From: Linepithema humile
Lineage: Eukaryota; Arthropoda; Insecta; Hymenoptera; Formicidae
Direction of reading: 5' to 3'
Assembly (NCBI RefSeq): GCF_040581485.1
Contig: NC_090128.1
Location: 9,362,001-9,426,000 of the forward strand
DNA: 64,000 bases
A program made the position numbers and the translations under genes. A model generated the notes under the pieces. That model saw only the letters and a list, made by a program, of their open reading frames with translations. It was not told where the DNA came from and did not search any database. This document shows, in pieces, positions 11,201 through 24,913 of this stretch (its first letter is position 1; every line of letters begins with the position of its first letter).

Positions 11201-12507
11201 TCTCAGGCGGTCGTTGAGTGCTGAACGGTGGCAGATATGCGTTTGAGTCCGATTGCTGGCGAGCTGTAACAACACGTGAGCTTGTCGAGAGTGAGAATCC
11301 ACTGCGATGATTCTCATAAACATTATTGCATATATATATTGCAAATATAAAGTATATTACCATTGAAAATCTATTTAAAAAAGTTACTTATACAATAATT
11401 TTTCTTTTTGAAAGCTTTTTCTTTGTAAATTACACAATAGAAACAAAACGTTAAATAAATATTAAACTACATAAATTAGAATATTTTTTAAATTATGTTG
11501 ACAAAATAGCATTGAGAAATTATGATAATTAAAAATATAAAAAAATGCAATACTTTTTATTGATGCTATTAATAATTAAGGCTTGTAAATATTAATTTGC
11601 CTTACAAATTTATAAATTTTACAAGTACATATTTATTTGCCAAGTTTATTTTAATTCAAATATAATTTTTGAAGAAGAAAGTATAGAGAACGAAGTGTAT
11701 ATGCTCAAAAGTTAATTGAGAGTGCATTGACTCGATAGTGCGTTGTAAGTAAAAACGACTTGCTGTCGGTCGGATCAAGCGTGCATCAAAGCCAATCCCA
11801 GCGTCGAACATGAAGAGACTTTCGTGATGTCCAGATGTCACGATTAAATGATTGATTAATAGCGCGGCGAGTTGTGGGTTAATAATTTTGCGTGTTTAAC
11901 GTCTAAATTGGTGTGGCGGCTTTGGCTGCACATAATTGCAGCTTTTTGCGCACAAAATTGTGATTTACATCCGTGGTAGTATGCGTCCTTCTGACCATCA
12001 GCGACACTGAATCGTCTATAAATCAGCGCGCAACGTCAGATAGCTAGATTCGATCGTCGTAAGAGAAGAAAGAAGAAATACAACTGCGTTTACTCGCGCG
12101 CATGGCGATGGGACGGCTTCGCGCCGTTTCCCGTCGATGACCGAAAGTCGGAAACCTACTTTTACGTGTGCCCTGCTGGTAGATCCCCTGAATCCACTCT
12201 AGGATATTTTGCGCCATCACGTCTGCCGGCGATGCTGAGGCAGCAGCCCGCTGGACTCTCGTGCGTGCTAATGAATTTCAAACCATTCGTTTGTGATCAA
12301 TCGTTGATATTGAGTAACCACAACAACTGTACCGCCTCTCTCCTCCGCCGATCGTGCTATAGGCGGACTCGTGGAGAGTCCTTTCGCATTTTTTTCCTTA
12401 CCGGAATCCGCGTCCGGAGTTCTCACGAAGAGCGCATGACCGCCGAAATCCTGGCCCGTCGCTGCGCTCGAGAAAGCAACGACGAGGATCGTTGCGATAA
12501 GCCTCAT
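8230..12507 (-). CDS. ZP-domain apical matrix protein, membrane-anchored
   Basis: Zona pellucida domain proteins polymerise in the apical extracellular matrix and shape cuticle and tubes. There are seven coding exons on the minus strand: 12507-12402, 11263-10466, 10393-10266, 10149-9991, 9878-9609, 9377-9126 and 8568-8230. They total 2052 nt and 683 residues. Every junction fits in phase, for example TCCG|gtaagg to ttacag|CT. The signal peptide is MRLIATILVVAFSSAATG. A Pro/Ser/Gly/Thr-rich linker spans about 36-301. The ZP module runs from about 305 to 571, with ten cysteines (VMC, PEC, SCG, RRVRC, RDC, RGC, IEC, LCKTDC, EAC). A furin-type site RRRRS follows near 577-581, then a transmembrane helix near 647-670 and a short basic tail. 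Furin release before the anchor is standard for the family. I could not assign a specific insect paralogue (piopio, dusky, trynity and others). A distant TATA-box exon near 19.6 kb probably drives it. Confidence 0.92.
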
Positions 12508-15500
12508 CCTGCCGTCTGGAAATTTATTTTGATTAATAATTATTGAGAATCCGTCTTTCGTTCATCTTAGCTATGTCATCACTTTCAATTTCGAGTATTG
12601 GTATTTCTTCAATAAAAATAATCGTCTCGCGAAATCGCGTTTGCGATGCAAGGGTCAAGTGTCATTGACACGTGATTGAAGCGTACGGAGGTATATTCAA
12701 GGATGATGAGTCGCGAATCGCGATAGGCCGGTCTCCTCACGTCGAAAGTAGAAAGTGATCATTATGAAATCTATGGCCGTGATCGCGGCTTTTGACAGTT
12801 GACGTCACCGTACGGACGAGATGACTTATTGCGAGAAGAAGAGCGAGAGTGCGCGCCCGCGTGATTTCTCCTCAAGGTCTCGGTTTCCGCGTTCTCGGAT
12901 ACGAAAAATGTTGGTCGATGGTTATGAAAATCGCGGACTACACTTTATGTACACTAACGTTTAGACACGTCTCTTCAAGGTCTTCGTGTACGTGCTGGAA
13001 CGCGTAATTTGCGTAAAGAAGAATCTTACAGGTGTGACTATATCGAATTTCGAAAGAGAGATGCCTTTCGGGGTTTTTTAATTAATCTGTAATTGTCGAC
13101 GGGTATCCAAGGTTCCGAATCGTGCAGGTGTACGAAACTCATCTCACAAACTCGCTGGCGAGAATTAACGAACATTATTTCGACAAGCGATGACTGTACA
13201 GATAATTGTCCTGCCGGCAAGTTGCAGCTGGCAAAATGATCTTCAAGGTCTCAGTGTGCTCTCCGACGTGCTAGCGAAATTAATCGCTGTAAAAAAAAAA
13301 AAAAAGAAATCGCGCGCAATTATTTCGACAGAGCTTTAGCAGAAAATTTAGTGTATGGAGTAATGGCGTTAGTTCCTTAATCTTGGATCACGATCGCTAA
13401 ATATCTTTTTACTTGGAGCCAGCGTTGTTTCCATTATTGTTCGCTTCTTCTCACGTGCGGTCGCGAGCGTCGGCGGCGTGTTTCATCAGGATGGATTACG
13501 CGCGAGCATAATCGTGTGTCGTCTCACACATCTCATAATTCTAGACAATCTTGTTGTAAGATAATTTACAATAGAGGTATATTCACGAGCATTTAATCAC
13601 GTATTTTCGGTCATCCGGATGTTGTGAAGTTGCTTTCCTTCGTGCAGATAAAGCGATGTTCTTTCACGGACGACGATCTCCATTAATATTATAGCGCTCA
13701 GGATATATAATCGTATAAATCTAGTTTCAAAAACATACTTATTTTATTCTCGCACGCTTAGTCACGTTTTCTTATGGCCTCGTGTGAAACAATGTCACAT
13801 TCATTGCAGATTACGAGTAGAAGTGAAATAAGAATTTTTAAACGGATTTTATAATCTTTAAAACATGAAGTAGAATTGATGGAATTGTCAGTAAAATACA
13901 ATTATAGCAATAAATTAATTAAATCAATTTCATGAATAAAATATGACTAATATAATATTCAATCAATAACTTTAATCAATAAATAAATTTAAAAATTATA
14001 CAAATATTGCTGATTAAATTTATGAATTATACAAATTACACGAATTGTATACATTATATTAAAATAATTATTGTAGTAATAGCGGCAGTTATATTGCACA
14101 CGGTAGCATCAATCATCCGCACGATTTGACAGATAATTATTGTTTGTTCGCAACATTGCAGAACGCTTAATGCAGAACGTACGGTCTAATGAAGTTTTTC
14201 TTCTAATGAATCTGAACATCGTCTTTCTACTCGACGAGAACTCGAAATCTTACGGTCACTTTCAATTAACCCGATCGTACTTGTAGGAAGCACGGGAAAG
14301 CGCCGTGCATCCTTGCACGGATGCTTTCCATCGTTTCAATTTTATGCCACGAATCCGCCAGTGAAACCGAATCGTGACACGCCGCCTGGCCTCGTCGTCG
14401 TAGATCGTACTCATACGATCGAATATATCCGACCGCCGATGCTGCATCGGCTCGCTGCAGCATATCGGTAGGGTAAGAGTTCGAGAAGTCAACAGTGGAA
14501 TCGTGCTCGAGCGAGGTGAAAGGTGAAAGTCGTACCGCGCCGGCTGGAGGCGCATATAGATACCGGCATACTAGGCACACGACTGCTTTTACATGTGTTC
14601 ACGCCGGAGCATATATAACACGCGCATTGCGAGATCTATCATTCCCTAAATCTATATATTTTCCTTCTTGTGCATTACTTGCCGCGAAAATAATGTTACA
14701 GATTTCTGATTTTCTAAAATATCGCTTCTATATTTCACCGGCTAGATAGGCGGATATCGATTTTCGCGGAATTCTGATAGCATAAATTTTTGGTTCTCCG
14801 GATCTTTGATTTCATTAAATCGAATGTGCTCGATTCCGCGGAGTCTGGATTTCTTAAATTCCTGCTGCCATAAATCATTAGTAAACCATCTGCAACTGCA
14901 AACTTCTGAACTAAAGTTTCTTATAGGAATCGGCGTGTGTATGTGAAGATTTTCCCGAGTCTCATCATGAATGCATTAAATCGTGAAAATAAGGATGAGA
15001 AAAAATTCTCGTTGCAGTAATAGCTAAGGAATCAACTTGATTACACAAATCAGATTCTAGTTAAGTTAAATTAAATAAAAATTAGAGCGCAGATGGATAG
15101 TAAAGATAAATTTGTTCGTACTTTAAGAAGTTGATTCAGGTGAGAACAAGGAGAAAATCAGCGCATAATTCTGCGTAGCAGAATTTGATATTTTTAACTG
15201 CGATAAAATTTGAAAAAAAGATTATACGAGCGCGAAGTAATTAACCAATTAAACGTGAATGAAAATCATCATCGACAAGTAGCGTACCTGTTATATCCGA
15301 ACGACAAATTACATTTGTCATCGTTTCTACTTAACGTAATTGCTTTATACGCAATGCGTAATTGATACCCACGTCGATATTATTAAACTACCGAGTGAAG
15401 AACGACTGCTTGTTGCGGTTTTGCGACACGTGCGACGCTTGCGAACGCAATGAGTTGCGAAGAATTTACGCACCCCTCTTTTCCTCCCGTCTAATTCGGT

Positions 15501-18500
15501 AAAACCCAATATCGCGATGGTACCACGCTGGTGGTACGATATTGTTGAATCCGGTTGAAATTCGCGTCACGTCGCAAATCAAATTAATGCGCCGGTACTA
15601 ATTACGCGTTAATTAGCACTCGTTTTTCCTCGCGCGCTGTCGGTGTAGCGTGGGGAGGCGCACTCTTTCGAAATTCTCACCGCGGCTGCGCCGTGTATTA
15701 AGATATCATAATTCGAGTCTGAAAGAAATACAGCGGATTAACATTTTGCGTTCGTATCGTGCAATTATCGTACGAAATTCGTGTAGCTTTGCGCAGCCGG
15801 CCCGGCCGTAACGTTGTTGTTTGCGGTCTCGCGATTAGGCAAGTGTAGCGTGCACTTGAGATACTGCGGTTTTCTTCTCGCCGCATCGCCGGCCGCTTCG
15901 TCGTCGATGTCGGCATTTTAATAACGAGGCGGGACAGCATTCGTTCATTATGGAGATTTCATAACGAGCGTCTCGCGGGACCTCGCCGTGAAACTGGGCT
16001 ACTCGAGGTTATTACGATTTTAAATCCAATGCGACTAGTTTGTTCGGTCACGTCGAAATAATAGCGGAAATCGGATAAGAGTTACTAATAAGGGTATTAA
16101 AATATTTTTGATTTAGTATTGCACACAGAGCGCAGTGTTGAAATTATGAAACTGAGAAACGCGAAGCTGATTGTAACGAGGAACAATAGCGATTGTTAAT
16201 GTAAATACGAGCGGTTAATTGCCACATAAGCCGAAAATGAAACTCATTAACACAAAACGAATTCTTCTCATAAAATATTAAAATCGCAATATGGCAAAAT
16301 AGTTCCACATTGTGTGGAAAACGATCTAAAAATTACTTTATTTATCTTTATAATTTATAATCCAACTTTAATATGTTTCTACTTTAGAACACGATTCGAG
16401 GATCGTTTGTGTGATGTTTTCTTTTTTTTTTTTTAACGCAGGTGTACATATTTTATATCTATTATAATGAAGTACGATAACGAGGTCGCGCTTCATCCAG
16501 CGGTACTATATAAACGACAGGAGGTCTACGTAGATGAAATTACGGCGATGCATCTTTGCTAGAAGCGCGCGTAATATTTCAGCGACGGCGAACGCGAAAT
16601 TGCTGGTGGTACGTTAAATTAAATTCGAAATCGAGCGGGGAACCGCTCGCGTCGGACGTTAATGACACCAAATGACGCTAATGACGAAACGATTTCAGTA
16701 CAGACTGCGGTTCGCGCTCGCGGATCTCGCGCGTAGTGAAAACTGTTACGTCCAATAGGTCTGGGTTACGGGGACATCGATTTCCTTATACATCGGCGGC
16801 GCGCGAATGTCGGGACTGCTGAAACGAGCCCGCGTCGACGTGAAAAATCACCGCCGCTCGCGGTGATTTCTATCGCACAATGTCAGCAAACCAAATACGT
16901 AACTCCGTATAACGCGCGATAGTCGAGAAAATCGGATTTCATTCGGACGTATCGCCGCATTCGGCAACGGCAAAAATTACGCGAGTGGAATTCCTTGACC
17001 GTGTTAATCGATGGATCTTAAATCTTCCATGCCCTCCAATTGCCTTTCGTCGATTCGGGACGATTTGCGCCCTGTTCGCCCGCTTCGATTTCCCGAACAA
17101 GAAACGATTATCGCGTTTGCGACAAAAAGTCTTTAGCTATAAATTAGACGATTGAGCGCATTTTACTGACCTGTGAAAGAATTTAGCAAGTCACTTGGCA
17201 AAGGTCTACCGCTGAAGATTTTGCCGCGCCAAGACAATTCATCTTTTAACAAGTGCCATTCGTGAATTTTTACGCGGCTGTAAAAACGTACCCCCCGGCG
17301 GGAAAGCGTAAACTTTACTGTTAAATTCCTCGGATGGTCGGTCATGCACATTTTCAAGCCCGTTCATTGGCATTTAATATTCTTAGCGCACGTATAAGCG
17401 TGGTCCATCCTCTCTCTTTCTCGTCTCCCTCTACGTCCCACGTCTTTTCTCTTTTTTTGTCAAGCTCTTCACGCACGTGTCCTTACTATTATATAGCGCT
17501 GTAGAAAACGCATCTTAACCACCGCGGCTAGCGAAAGGATGTCACTAAGACGGACAAAAAAAGTACGGCGCAGTAAATATTTGCGAGATAATTTGCATAA
17601 TTTAATTTGGAAAAGTATTTGCAAATTTTACTTTGAAGAAAAAAATTATTTTAAATTTTCACGCAATAAAATCCAAAAATATTATTTGTATTGTTTTATA
17701 GCAAAAAAAAAATATATCTTTATGGTATTGGAATTATTGTTGTATAAAAGACGAGACTTTTTTACGATTTGAAGCATCTAGTTCAAAAATCTTTTTGGGT
17801 GTGGCCTCTTTGAAGTGGGCCATCGATTTTTCGATACGACGAAAACAAAATTACTTTCTTTTTAGGACAGATTTATTCGTTTACCATCGCGCAACCGAAT
17901 TACTCTTATTGAGAATGTTATATTTGAAATGCATACGTGAAATACATACACGGTGCGAATTATATTAAAGAATATTAGAGATTATCTTTGGATATTATGT
18001 CTCTAGGCGTAAATCAATCAAATATAATGTCAAGAGTTTTATTAGAAAGTTTACGTAGTGCGCAATTGCATAATTCTTTATATGCCATTATGTTCCTGGA
18101 TAATTATATTACTCAACATTGGAATAACTTGTGAACGAATTTTCTTCTTAAATGTTGCAATCTTAATCCATCACGGATTCTATAACTAGAGCACGATGTT
18201 TCGGGAAATCGCAATGAATTGAGTTCGATAGTTAATAATTGCTTAATTAGAAGCAAAAGTGACATAATTTCTCGATGTGTTGTGGAACAGGTTAAAACCT
18301 TTTAACATTTCCTCGTCACTTTTGCATCACTGCGTTTATACTTTTATTGAAGTACGATAGAGCCGAAAGATGTCGCAAACACTCTTCTTGTTCCTTCGCG
18401 TTTCACAATGCCTAATCCGCGAAAACAAATGTCACGGGGTGTGTGCAATGAAAATTCCAATGATCATTTTTTTTCTCAATGTTTGTGCGTAATTATCTTT

Positions 18501-19560
18501 ATAATTATGCGGAAGACACAATGCGAAGTTGCTCTTGCTACGAACACGGAATACGATTTTATCTTCTTCCCATATCGCGAAGTGAAAATCTTCACTCTCG
18601 TGTTTGAATTTTAATATTATTTGTGTTGAACTTGTGTTGAAAAGATAAACAATTGAGAATTTGCTATCTTTTATATTTTTTAATATCATAATTTTTTGTC
18701 ACATTTCTTTTAACACGAAAATAAATGTTTAATTATCATTCTAATAACGTATTGAAGACATTGAAAAGTGACTACTGTAACTGAGAGTGGAGATTCTATA
18801 GCTACTATTTGCTTCTCGATACTCGATGCGTTTGACTACTTGTTGTCAAAGGTACTCGAAAAACAAGACGACGAGAATCTCACAGTATCTACGTGCGTGC
18901 AACAAGTGTGTATCTGCACAAGTGCGTTCTGCGCTTACATGTGTGCATCTATATGTTCACACGTGTACTTACTTTCTTCGAGGATGCGGTGACCAAAACG
19001 AGCAATCATCATTTCTCACTCTCACTCTCGCACAATGATTCTCACACTCGCTTCTCTTTTCTCTTTCAGTTGAGTTTTACTTACGGCTTTGACATTACAT
19101 ACGTTCGAGGAAAGTAACGCGCGGCGAATAAAACAATTTTATTAAAAATTTATGCTTGCGTCACAAATCCCGCGATCTCCCCAATGAAATCTCTAGATAA
19201 TCTCTAAAGTTGCAAGATAAGCACTTCTTATAAGAGATATTATTAATGTTAATGTCAAATTAGATGAAAATATATTCCCATAGTCTCGGTTTATTTAGTA
19301 TCTATAATTTTGACAGTAATTAATAAAAATTTATAATATATCTTGAATTATATTTTAGTATACTATAAACATGATAAGAAATAATTTATTACATTTAAAA
19401 AATAATATAATATAGGTTTTCTATTGCATGCACGAAGATAAAACTGACAGAGAAAAGTGCTTGAGAAATGAATACAACATAATTTTATAAATTAGTATTA
19501 ATCATTTTTCCTCCAACATATGTTGATGCGATATTTAATGAATATTAAATTGAGACTCAC
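12508..19560 (-). other. Probable 7-kb first intron of the ZP gene
   Basis: The signal-peptide exon has an acceptor just upstream (tttccag|ACGGCAGG-ATG, exon from 12515), so a further 5' exon is expected. The best match is the noncoding exon ending at 19561. The region between has no convincing coding exon on either strand. Long introns such as this often hold developmental enhancers. It contains several short perfect hairpins, one at 16845-16869. Confidence 0.5.
16845..16869. repeat. Perfect 10-bp-stem hairpin
   Basis: AAATCACCGC (16845-16854) and GCGGTGATTT (16860-16869) are perfectly complementary around a 5-nt loop. It lies in the ZP gene's first intron. Its function is unknown. Confidence 0.6.
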
Positions 19561-19720
19561 CTGTAAGAGAAATCCTTTCCGCGGAAAATTATCGCCACCA
19601 GGTAGCCGAAGTCGATCTTCCTTCGCGATCCGGCCGGAAGATTTGCGTCGTGCGCGCGCTTATGAGAAAGGTGAGAGTGAATAGCTAGGAGCATCTTCAT
19701 TCAAGCTTTATATAGGTATT
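19561..19720 (-). promoter_or_regulatory. TATA-box promoter and noncoding first exon, probably of the ZP gene
   Basis: On the minus strand CCTATATAAAG (19716-19706) is a strong TATA box. About 34 bp downstream, ATTCACTC (A at 19678) resembles an insect initiator. The sequence then runs without any ATG to CTCTTACAG|gtgagt, with the last exon base at 19561. TATA, initiator, ATG-free leader and a consensus donor in the right order make a good first exon. The next minus-strand acceptor with a start codon is that of the ZP signal-peptide exon at 12515. The link between the two is inference. An alternative is a separate noncoding RNA. Confidence 0.5.
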
Positions 19721-20050
19721 GTACCCCCTTACCTAGGCCCACTCTGTAGAAAGAGCGTGCCATCACCGAGTCCGCCGTAATTTTATCATCAACGAGATGA
19801 AAAAAGCGCTCGCTGACGAAATTGCATTAGGCGAAAATATCCCACATTCGAGATTCTATCCGAGTTTTAGTCGTTACATTTGTTCGTGAAGTTAATTACA
19901 TTTTTTATTCCTATCATTATGAAATATGTAAGAATATTTATGTTTTGTGATAACGATAAAAAAAGATAGTTTTTATTGCATTTTAAAAGAACTAAACGAA
20001 ATATGGCATGAGATATTACTTCCATTCTGGTTTTTTTTTGTTTTTTTGTT

Positions 20051-20255
20051 GGTAATATTTATTGAATTTTTAATACATTGACTGCCGTACTGATATGATA
20101 TTTGGCTGTTGAATTTGTTATGATACCTGAGGGCCTATTATTGCACTCATAGTTTTTTATGTAACCCGTTCATAATATTTATTGAATATTTAACACGGTA
20201 ATCGTCGTACTGGCGCGAAATATTGTTGTGAAATTTGTTTTAGTGTCAGAGAGGT
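20051..20255. repeat. Diverged tandem repeat, period 120 bp
   Basis: Copy 1 (20051-20134) and copy 2 (20171-20255) share aatatttattgaat, a TTTAA block, cgtactg and gaaatttgtt-like segments in the same order and spacing. They are clearly diverged, so this is an old duplication. Confidence 0.55.
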
Positions 20256-21041
20256 TTTTGTAATTAATACAAGGTAAATAATTAAATAGGGTAAAATTTT
20301 TTCTTTTTTATTATCGGATCTAACTTTTTTATTTATAATTTAGTTCACATAAAGACACAAATATAAAGACTTTAAATACGTCAAACTATAATTTGGGGCA
20401 TCGACAAGAGAGCAAAAATACATTCTTTTGTAAAAATAGTATCATATATCCTACATTTGCCGCGAAACTTTGATTGACTTCGAAATAAACGCAAATCGAT
20501 GAATAACGGTTGAATAATTTATGCATTCGATATTATCGAAGATGCAACGTAGCTTTCTGATATGAAAGTACCTTTCTAAGTCACGTTCGGGAATAATGAT
20601 GATAATGCATGAATTCTTACATTTAGAGATGCACCACCCTTACAAGGAGAGACGACATCGCGATCTTTTCCGGGTTACGAAATGTTCGTTCCTAATTTGG
20701 CGATCGGTGGAAAACCTATATTTTCACACGAATAAAACACGGTGTTCCTTCTCTTGCTGCAGGAGGAATGAATTTTCCGAGAGCGACCTAATTCGTCCGT
20801 CCTGAATTCGTTTATAACTCACCCGACAGATGGGTCGAACGACGATCTTTACGCAATTGAAGCGCCTTGAAACTTGTTTTTTTTATAGCATTCTATGGTA
20901 ATCGTATGGCACCTATGTTGAATTAATGAGATAATAAAGGGAACATTATATTTCTTATACACTCGATGCATATTCTACGACTCTATTGCTTATCAAAATA
21001 TGTGCTAGAGTTTCAAATAAGCATTATTTAGCATTATTTAA

Positions 21042-21322
21042 CCCTTTGAGTGCAATGAACACGTATGTAGAAATGTTTACAGCGAAGATTATCGATATTA
21101 GACTATAAACACATATGTGTGTTCAGCAAAAGTTATCGGCAAAGACTATGAACGTATATATGCGTTTAACAAATTTTTTCGGTTTATATTCTTGACACAA
21201 ATAAAAATTATTAGTGTAAAGAAATAAAATAATAAAAATTATCAGTCTACAGCAATTGTCAACGCGGATTGCGTGTCGTTCGTATTGAGCGCTTAACTCA
21301 AGAGCGCTCCACACTCAAACGG
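21042..21322. mobile_element. piggyBac-type MITE with TTAA target duplication
   Basis: TTAA at 21038-21041 and TTAA at 21323-21326 flank 281 bp. The terminal inverted repeats are CCCTTTGAGTG on the left and CACTCAAACGG on the right, matching at 10 of 11 positions. TTAA insertion plus CCYTT-type ends is the hallmark of the piggyBac superfamily. The interior has no transposase, so it is non-autonomous. It also contains palindromic pieces such as acacatatgtgtgt. Confidence 0.75.
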
Positions 21323-24300
21323 TTAATTGATTCTCAAACTTAATTTTTTAATATTATATATTTTTGATACTTTATTATATTGTAGCCGTTGTCGTACGTA
21401 TTAATTAATTGAGATTTAGTATTGGCTTCAATATTTTTTCTCTGCCTCTTTATACAGATTGAGTTACGAAAAATACGGAATTAGAGATAAAATCTCAGTT
21501 AACGGTGAGTATATTACGAAATTGGTTCTATGTCGTTTGTGAATCACATTTCGCCAAATATAGGATGAAGAAAATTAGGCTCGTGATAAAGTCTGACGTT
21601 TTATCGACAAAGCGATCTTCAATCGGGAGAAGGGGGGGGAGCTTTGTAAAAGAGAAAGTTGCCATAAGGAACAATACAGACGAAAATGTATTTATGGTCA
21701 TGTCGAGTTTTTTCACGTCATGCAAAGCGCGTGGACTGATCGATCGAATTTTGCAGTAGTTATTTTATCTCAGCGTGAAAATGTAAAAAAGCCTCTCTGG
21801 TGTCATGATATATTCGACAGCCGAATATCGTGCTGGGCAATGTGTTAAATATTCAACACATTTTCGCACGGTAGTCCAATCACGCTCGCGAGGGTGGTAA
21901 ATGCGATGATGCATCGGTGCACCTAACGCTGCAACTGCCCATCATACGTCATTAGGTGTCATTAAATGCTTTCGCGCGTTGCACGAGAACATTTCGGAGA
22001 TAAATTTCACCGGTCTCTGCATGTATATGTGGCAATTCCGCGAATTGCAACAAAGTGCAACAAGATGCGATGCAACGACGTGCTGCCACCTGCTCGTTCG
22101 TGCAACATCATTGGCCGCATCGATGCGTTGAGACGGTTTTGCGCGAGGGATCCGCGCGCGCGCGCGCGTGCGCTATTAAGTCGCGCGCTGTTACGTCGGG
22201 GTTCGGGAAAAAGTTTACGGCGTGGTTAGAATTTTCTTCGTGGTTTGCGGTGTGATTATTGGTTAAGCAACGCACGCGTCGCCGTCGAGAACCGGACGGA
22301 GGTAGAGCACGCTTTACACTTTATTGGCGCGTCTGGAATCGTCGTAGACGCGTTTTCCGGAACAACTCGCGCCGTAGCCACAATCCCGTCACGCCGTTTC
22401 AACGACGCGCTCGATAAATTTAACGAGATAATCTAAGGTTACTCACTGTTCACACCTCGATGAGTTTCACTCTTCGCTCGCGGTTTCGACGTGCGAACGG
22501 CAAGGTCTTGTTCCGTTTGGAAATTGTGAGGGGATGAAATCATACAGAATTAATCATATCACGGTTTTTTGGAACGGTAATATTTTATTTGAGCAATACT
22601 TTATTTCCATCCACAGCTCCTATCTCTCCGAAAGGTATCTACAACAATATCCATTATCGTGTAATCGACGCATTACTCGTGCCTATATAATTATTCCTCG
22701 TTACCATAACTCTCACAAGCATCTCCATTACGTCACGCGTCAAATAATAAAACCATCACGTACCCAGGCACCAATTACCTTCACGCATGCACTTAACGCG
22801 CGGAACCGCGAGGAAAAATTGTCGGAGGCTCGCGCGCTATTACACCTTAAACGTACGGTTTAAAGATGGTATGAAAGAAAGAAATACGCGCATTACGTAT
22901 TCTAAGCAAGCAGTAAAAATATATTGAAATAAAAATACGGAAAAGTATGTCGAAAAAAATATAGTTAAACATTTGGAAATCCCAGACTGAAATAATGATC
23001 ATCATAATTTACAATTATAATATTGAAATGATTTTTGCATTAAAATTAACATAATTAAGCAAAAATATAATTGAACGAGGTCACCAGGAAATAGTTGTTC
23101 CCCGCGGTTTTCCCACGCGTTTAGATTATAATCACGTCTCCACCCGCGTGATTATACACGTGTTTCTCACATTAAAATAAAAATGCACACGATGAATTGT
23201 AGAAGCATTAGCTGACCCGATTAATGTCGAGGTATTTACACAATCTAATGTAAGTAGATTTCCGAGCGCCTTATGTTCCACGCGCGTCGGAATGGTCGCG
23301 CAGCGCTGTATCGTCGCAGCATCATATCGTGTGATATCCATCAATCATGTCGCATCACGTTCGTCACAGGACCTCCGTAAGCATACGGTCTCCGGTGACG
23401 AGATTGGATACTTGCGCCTCTATTTCGAAGCTCGAGATTATTAATTACTGGGCGCTGCCGTCCCTAGCTATCAATCGCGCGGCGGCACACGTTGCTCGTC
23501 GGAGTTTCGAGATAATCATCAAGTTCTAACAAGCACTTAATATCTGATCGCTTCCGGCCCAATTTCCTGACATCCAGCACGAATTCCATGAATTCAAAAT
23601 GTTTATTGGAGCGTGCAAATGGTTTTCCGGCCGAGTTATCTGCAAATCTAAAATGTTTTTTCGATTGATTTCCGACAGAAAAGAGAAGAATAGATTTATC
23701 TTTTGTCATCTACTTTAAGTTCTGCGTTTACTTAAACTGTACACATATTTGTGTTTAATATTATAAGAGCAAATATGTAAAAGAAGCATCGTTGCGATGC
23801 ATTAATTCCGCTTGTCGGTTAATTTGGTAGACGCATGGCGAATATTTACAATGCAAATATTCAGATATGTGTGGGTTATTAATGAAATCATATTTTGTTA
23901 TTACTCATTTTACGATATTCGGAAGTAAAGTGCGCGCGATTTCCTCTCTCGTTAAATATGATTACGCACTTACGCTTTCTACCCGAAATTACCGGCCCAA
24001 CCGGCACGTCTCGTAAAGACGTAGAGATAAGGATCACATTTAGCCGGCTGCTTCTTAGTCGCGGTAAATGATGATTTGTGAATTAACGCGACGTCCCGTC
24101 GCGACGAAAATTCGAGACGACTTTGTCACTTTTCCGCAATGAAAATCCGGTAATTACTCCACGCTGGGGATAACTTAGTTTAGCGTTTTGTGCTCGGTTA
24201 ATCAGTTCGCAGAGTCTCATTTATCATCTGATCTCGTTTATTGCCGAATAGGATTATCGTTACACGTCAATTTATCGATCGTATTGATGATCGAGAAATT

Positions 24301-24877
24301 TTGGTGAAAGCATCGCTCATTCATTAAATATTATTTTTGTAAGACTTGTGTGTTGCCTTAAAATTTAATTCTTTTCAGCGATATGCAAACTAGCACCACT
24401 TTATTTTTTGCAAATATATGATTTATGTCCCGTAAGCTGTTTCGTAATACGTACAGCAGAAAAAGTGATGTCAACTTATAATTTCAATTTCAATAACAAA
24501 ATTTGACTTTTCTACGTTTGAAAAATTGCATTTGCTCTGTTCTTGGACTTTTAATTTTCCCGTCAAATATAGAAATCAAAAGATTTACGAGGAAAATCCA
24601 GGGATTTTAATAGTAACGGAATTACGGGATTGCAACTACGCATATCAAGCAAGCAGAGCCGAGAGTCATAAAGTTCAACGGCGTTGTACACACTTCTTAT
24701 CATCCGAAAATCGATGCAAGCCGTATTTTCCGTGACGTTTAAGCGCGCGATTTTGCAATGCTTTATTCGTGTCATTTGGCGTTACGCACAACGACCAGTA
24801 CGGTCGTTTATTATAAAGCTTATAACACTTTCCCACTGCGCTAATCTCATTCCCGGGAACCATTTGATCGCGATTTC

Positions 24878-24912
<35 letters not shown>
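24878..24912. repeat. (AAT)n microsatellite
   Basis: About eleven uninterrupted ATA/AAT units. Confidence 0.9.

Positions 24913-24913
<1 letters not shown>

Noticed and set aside
10319..11344. Long overlapping ORFs in alternate frames of the ZP linker exon
   Set aside because: They are shadows of the Pro/Ser-rich reading frame, whose biased composition keeps other frames open.
12166..12546. A 126-codon + strand ORF
   Set aside because: It is antisense to the ZP signal-peptide exon, which has the correct splice phases and a signal peptide.
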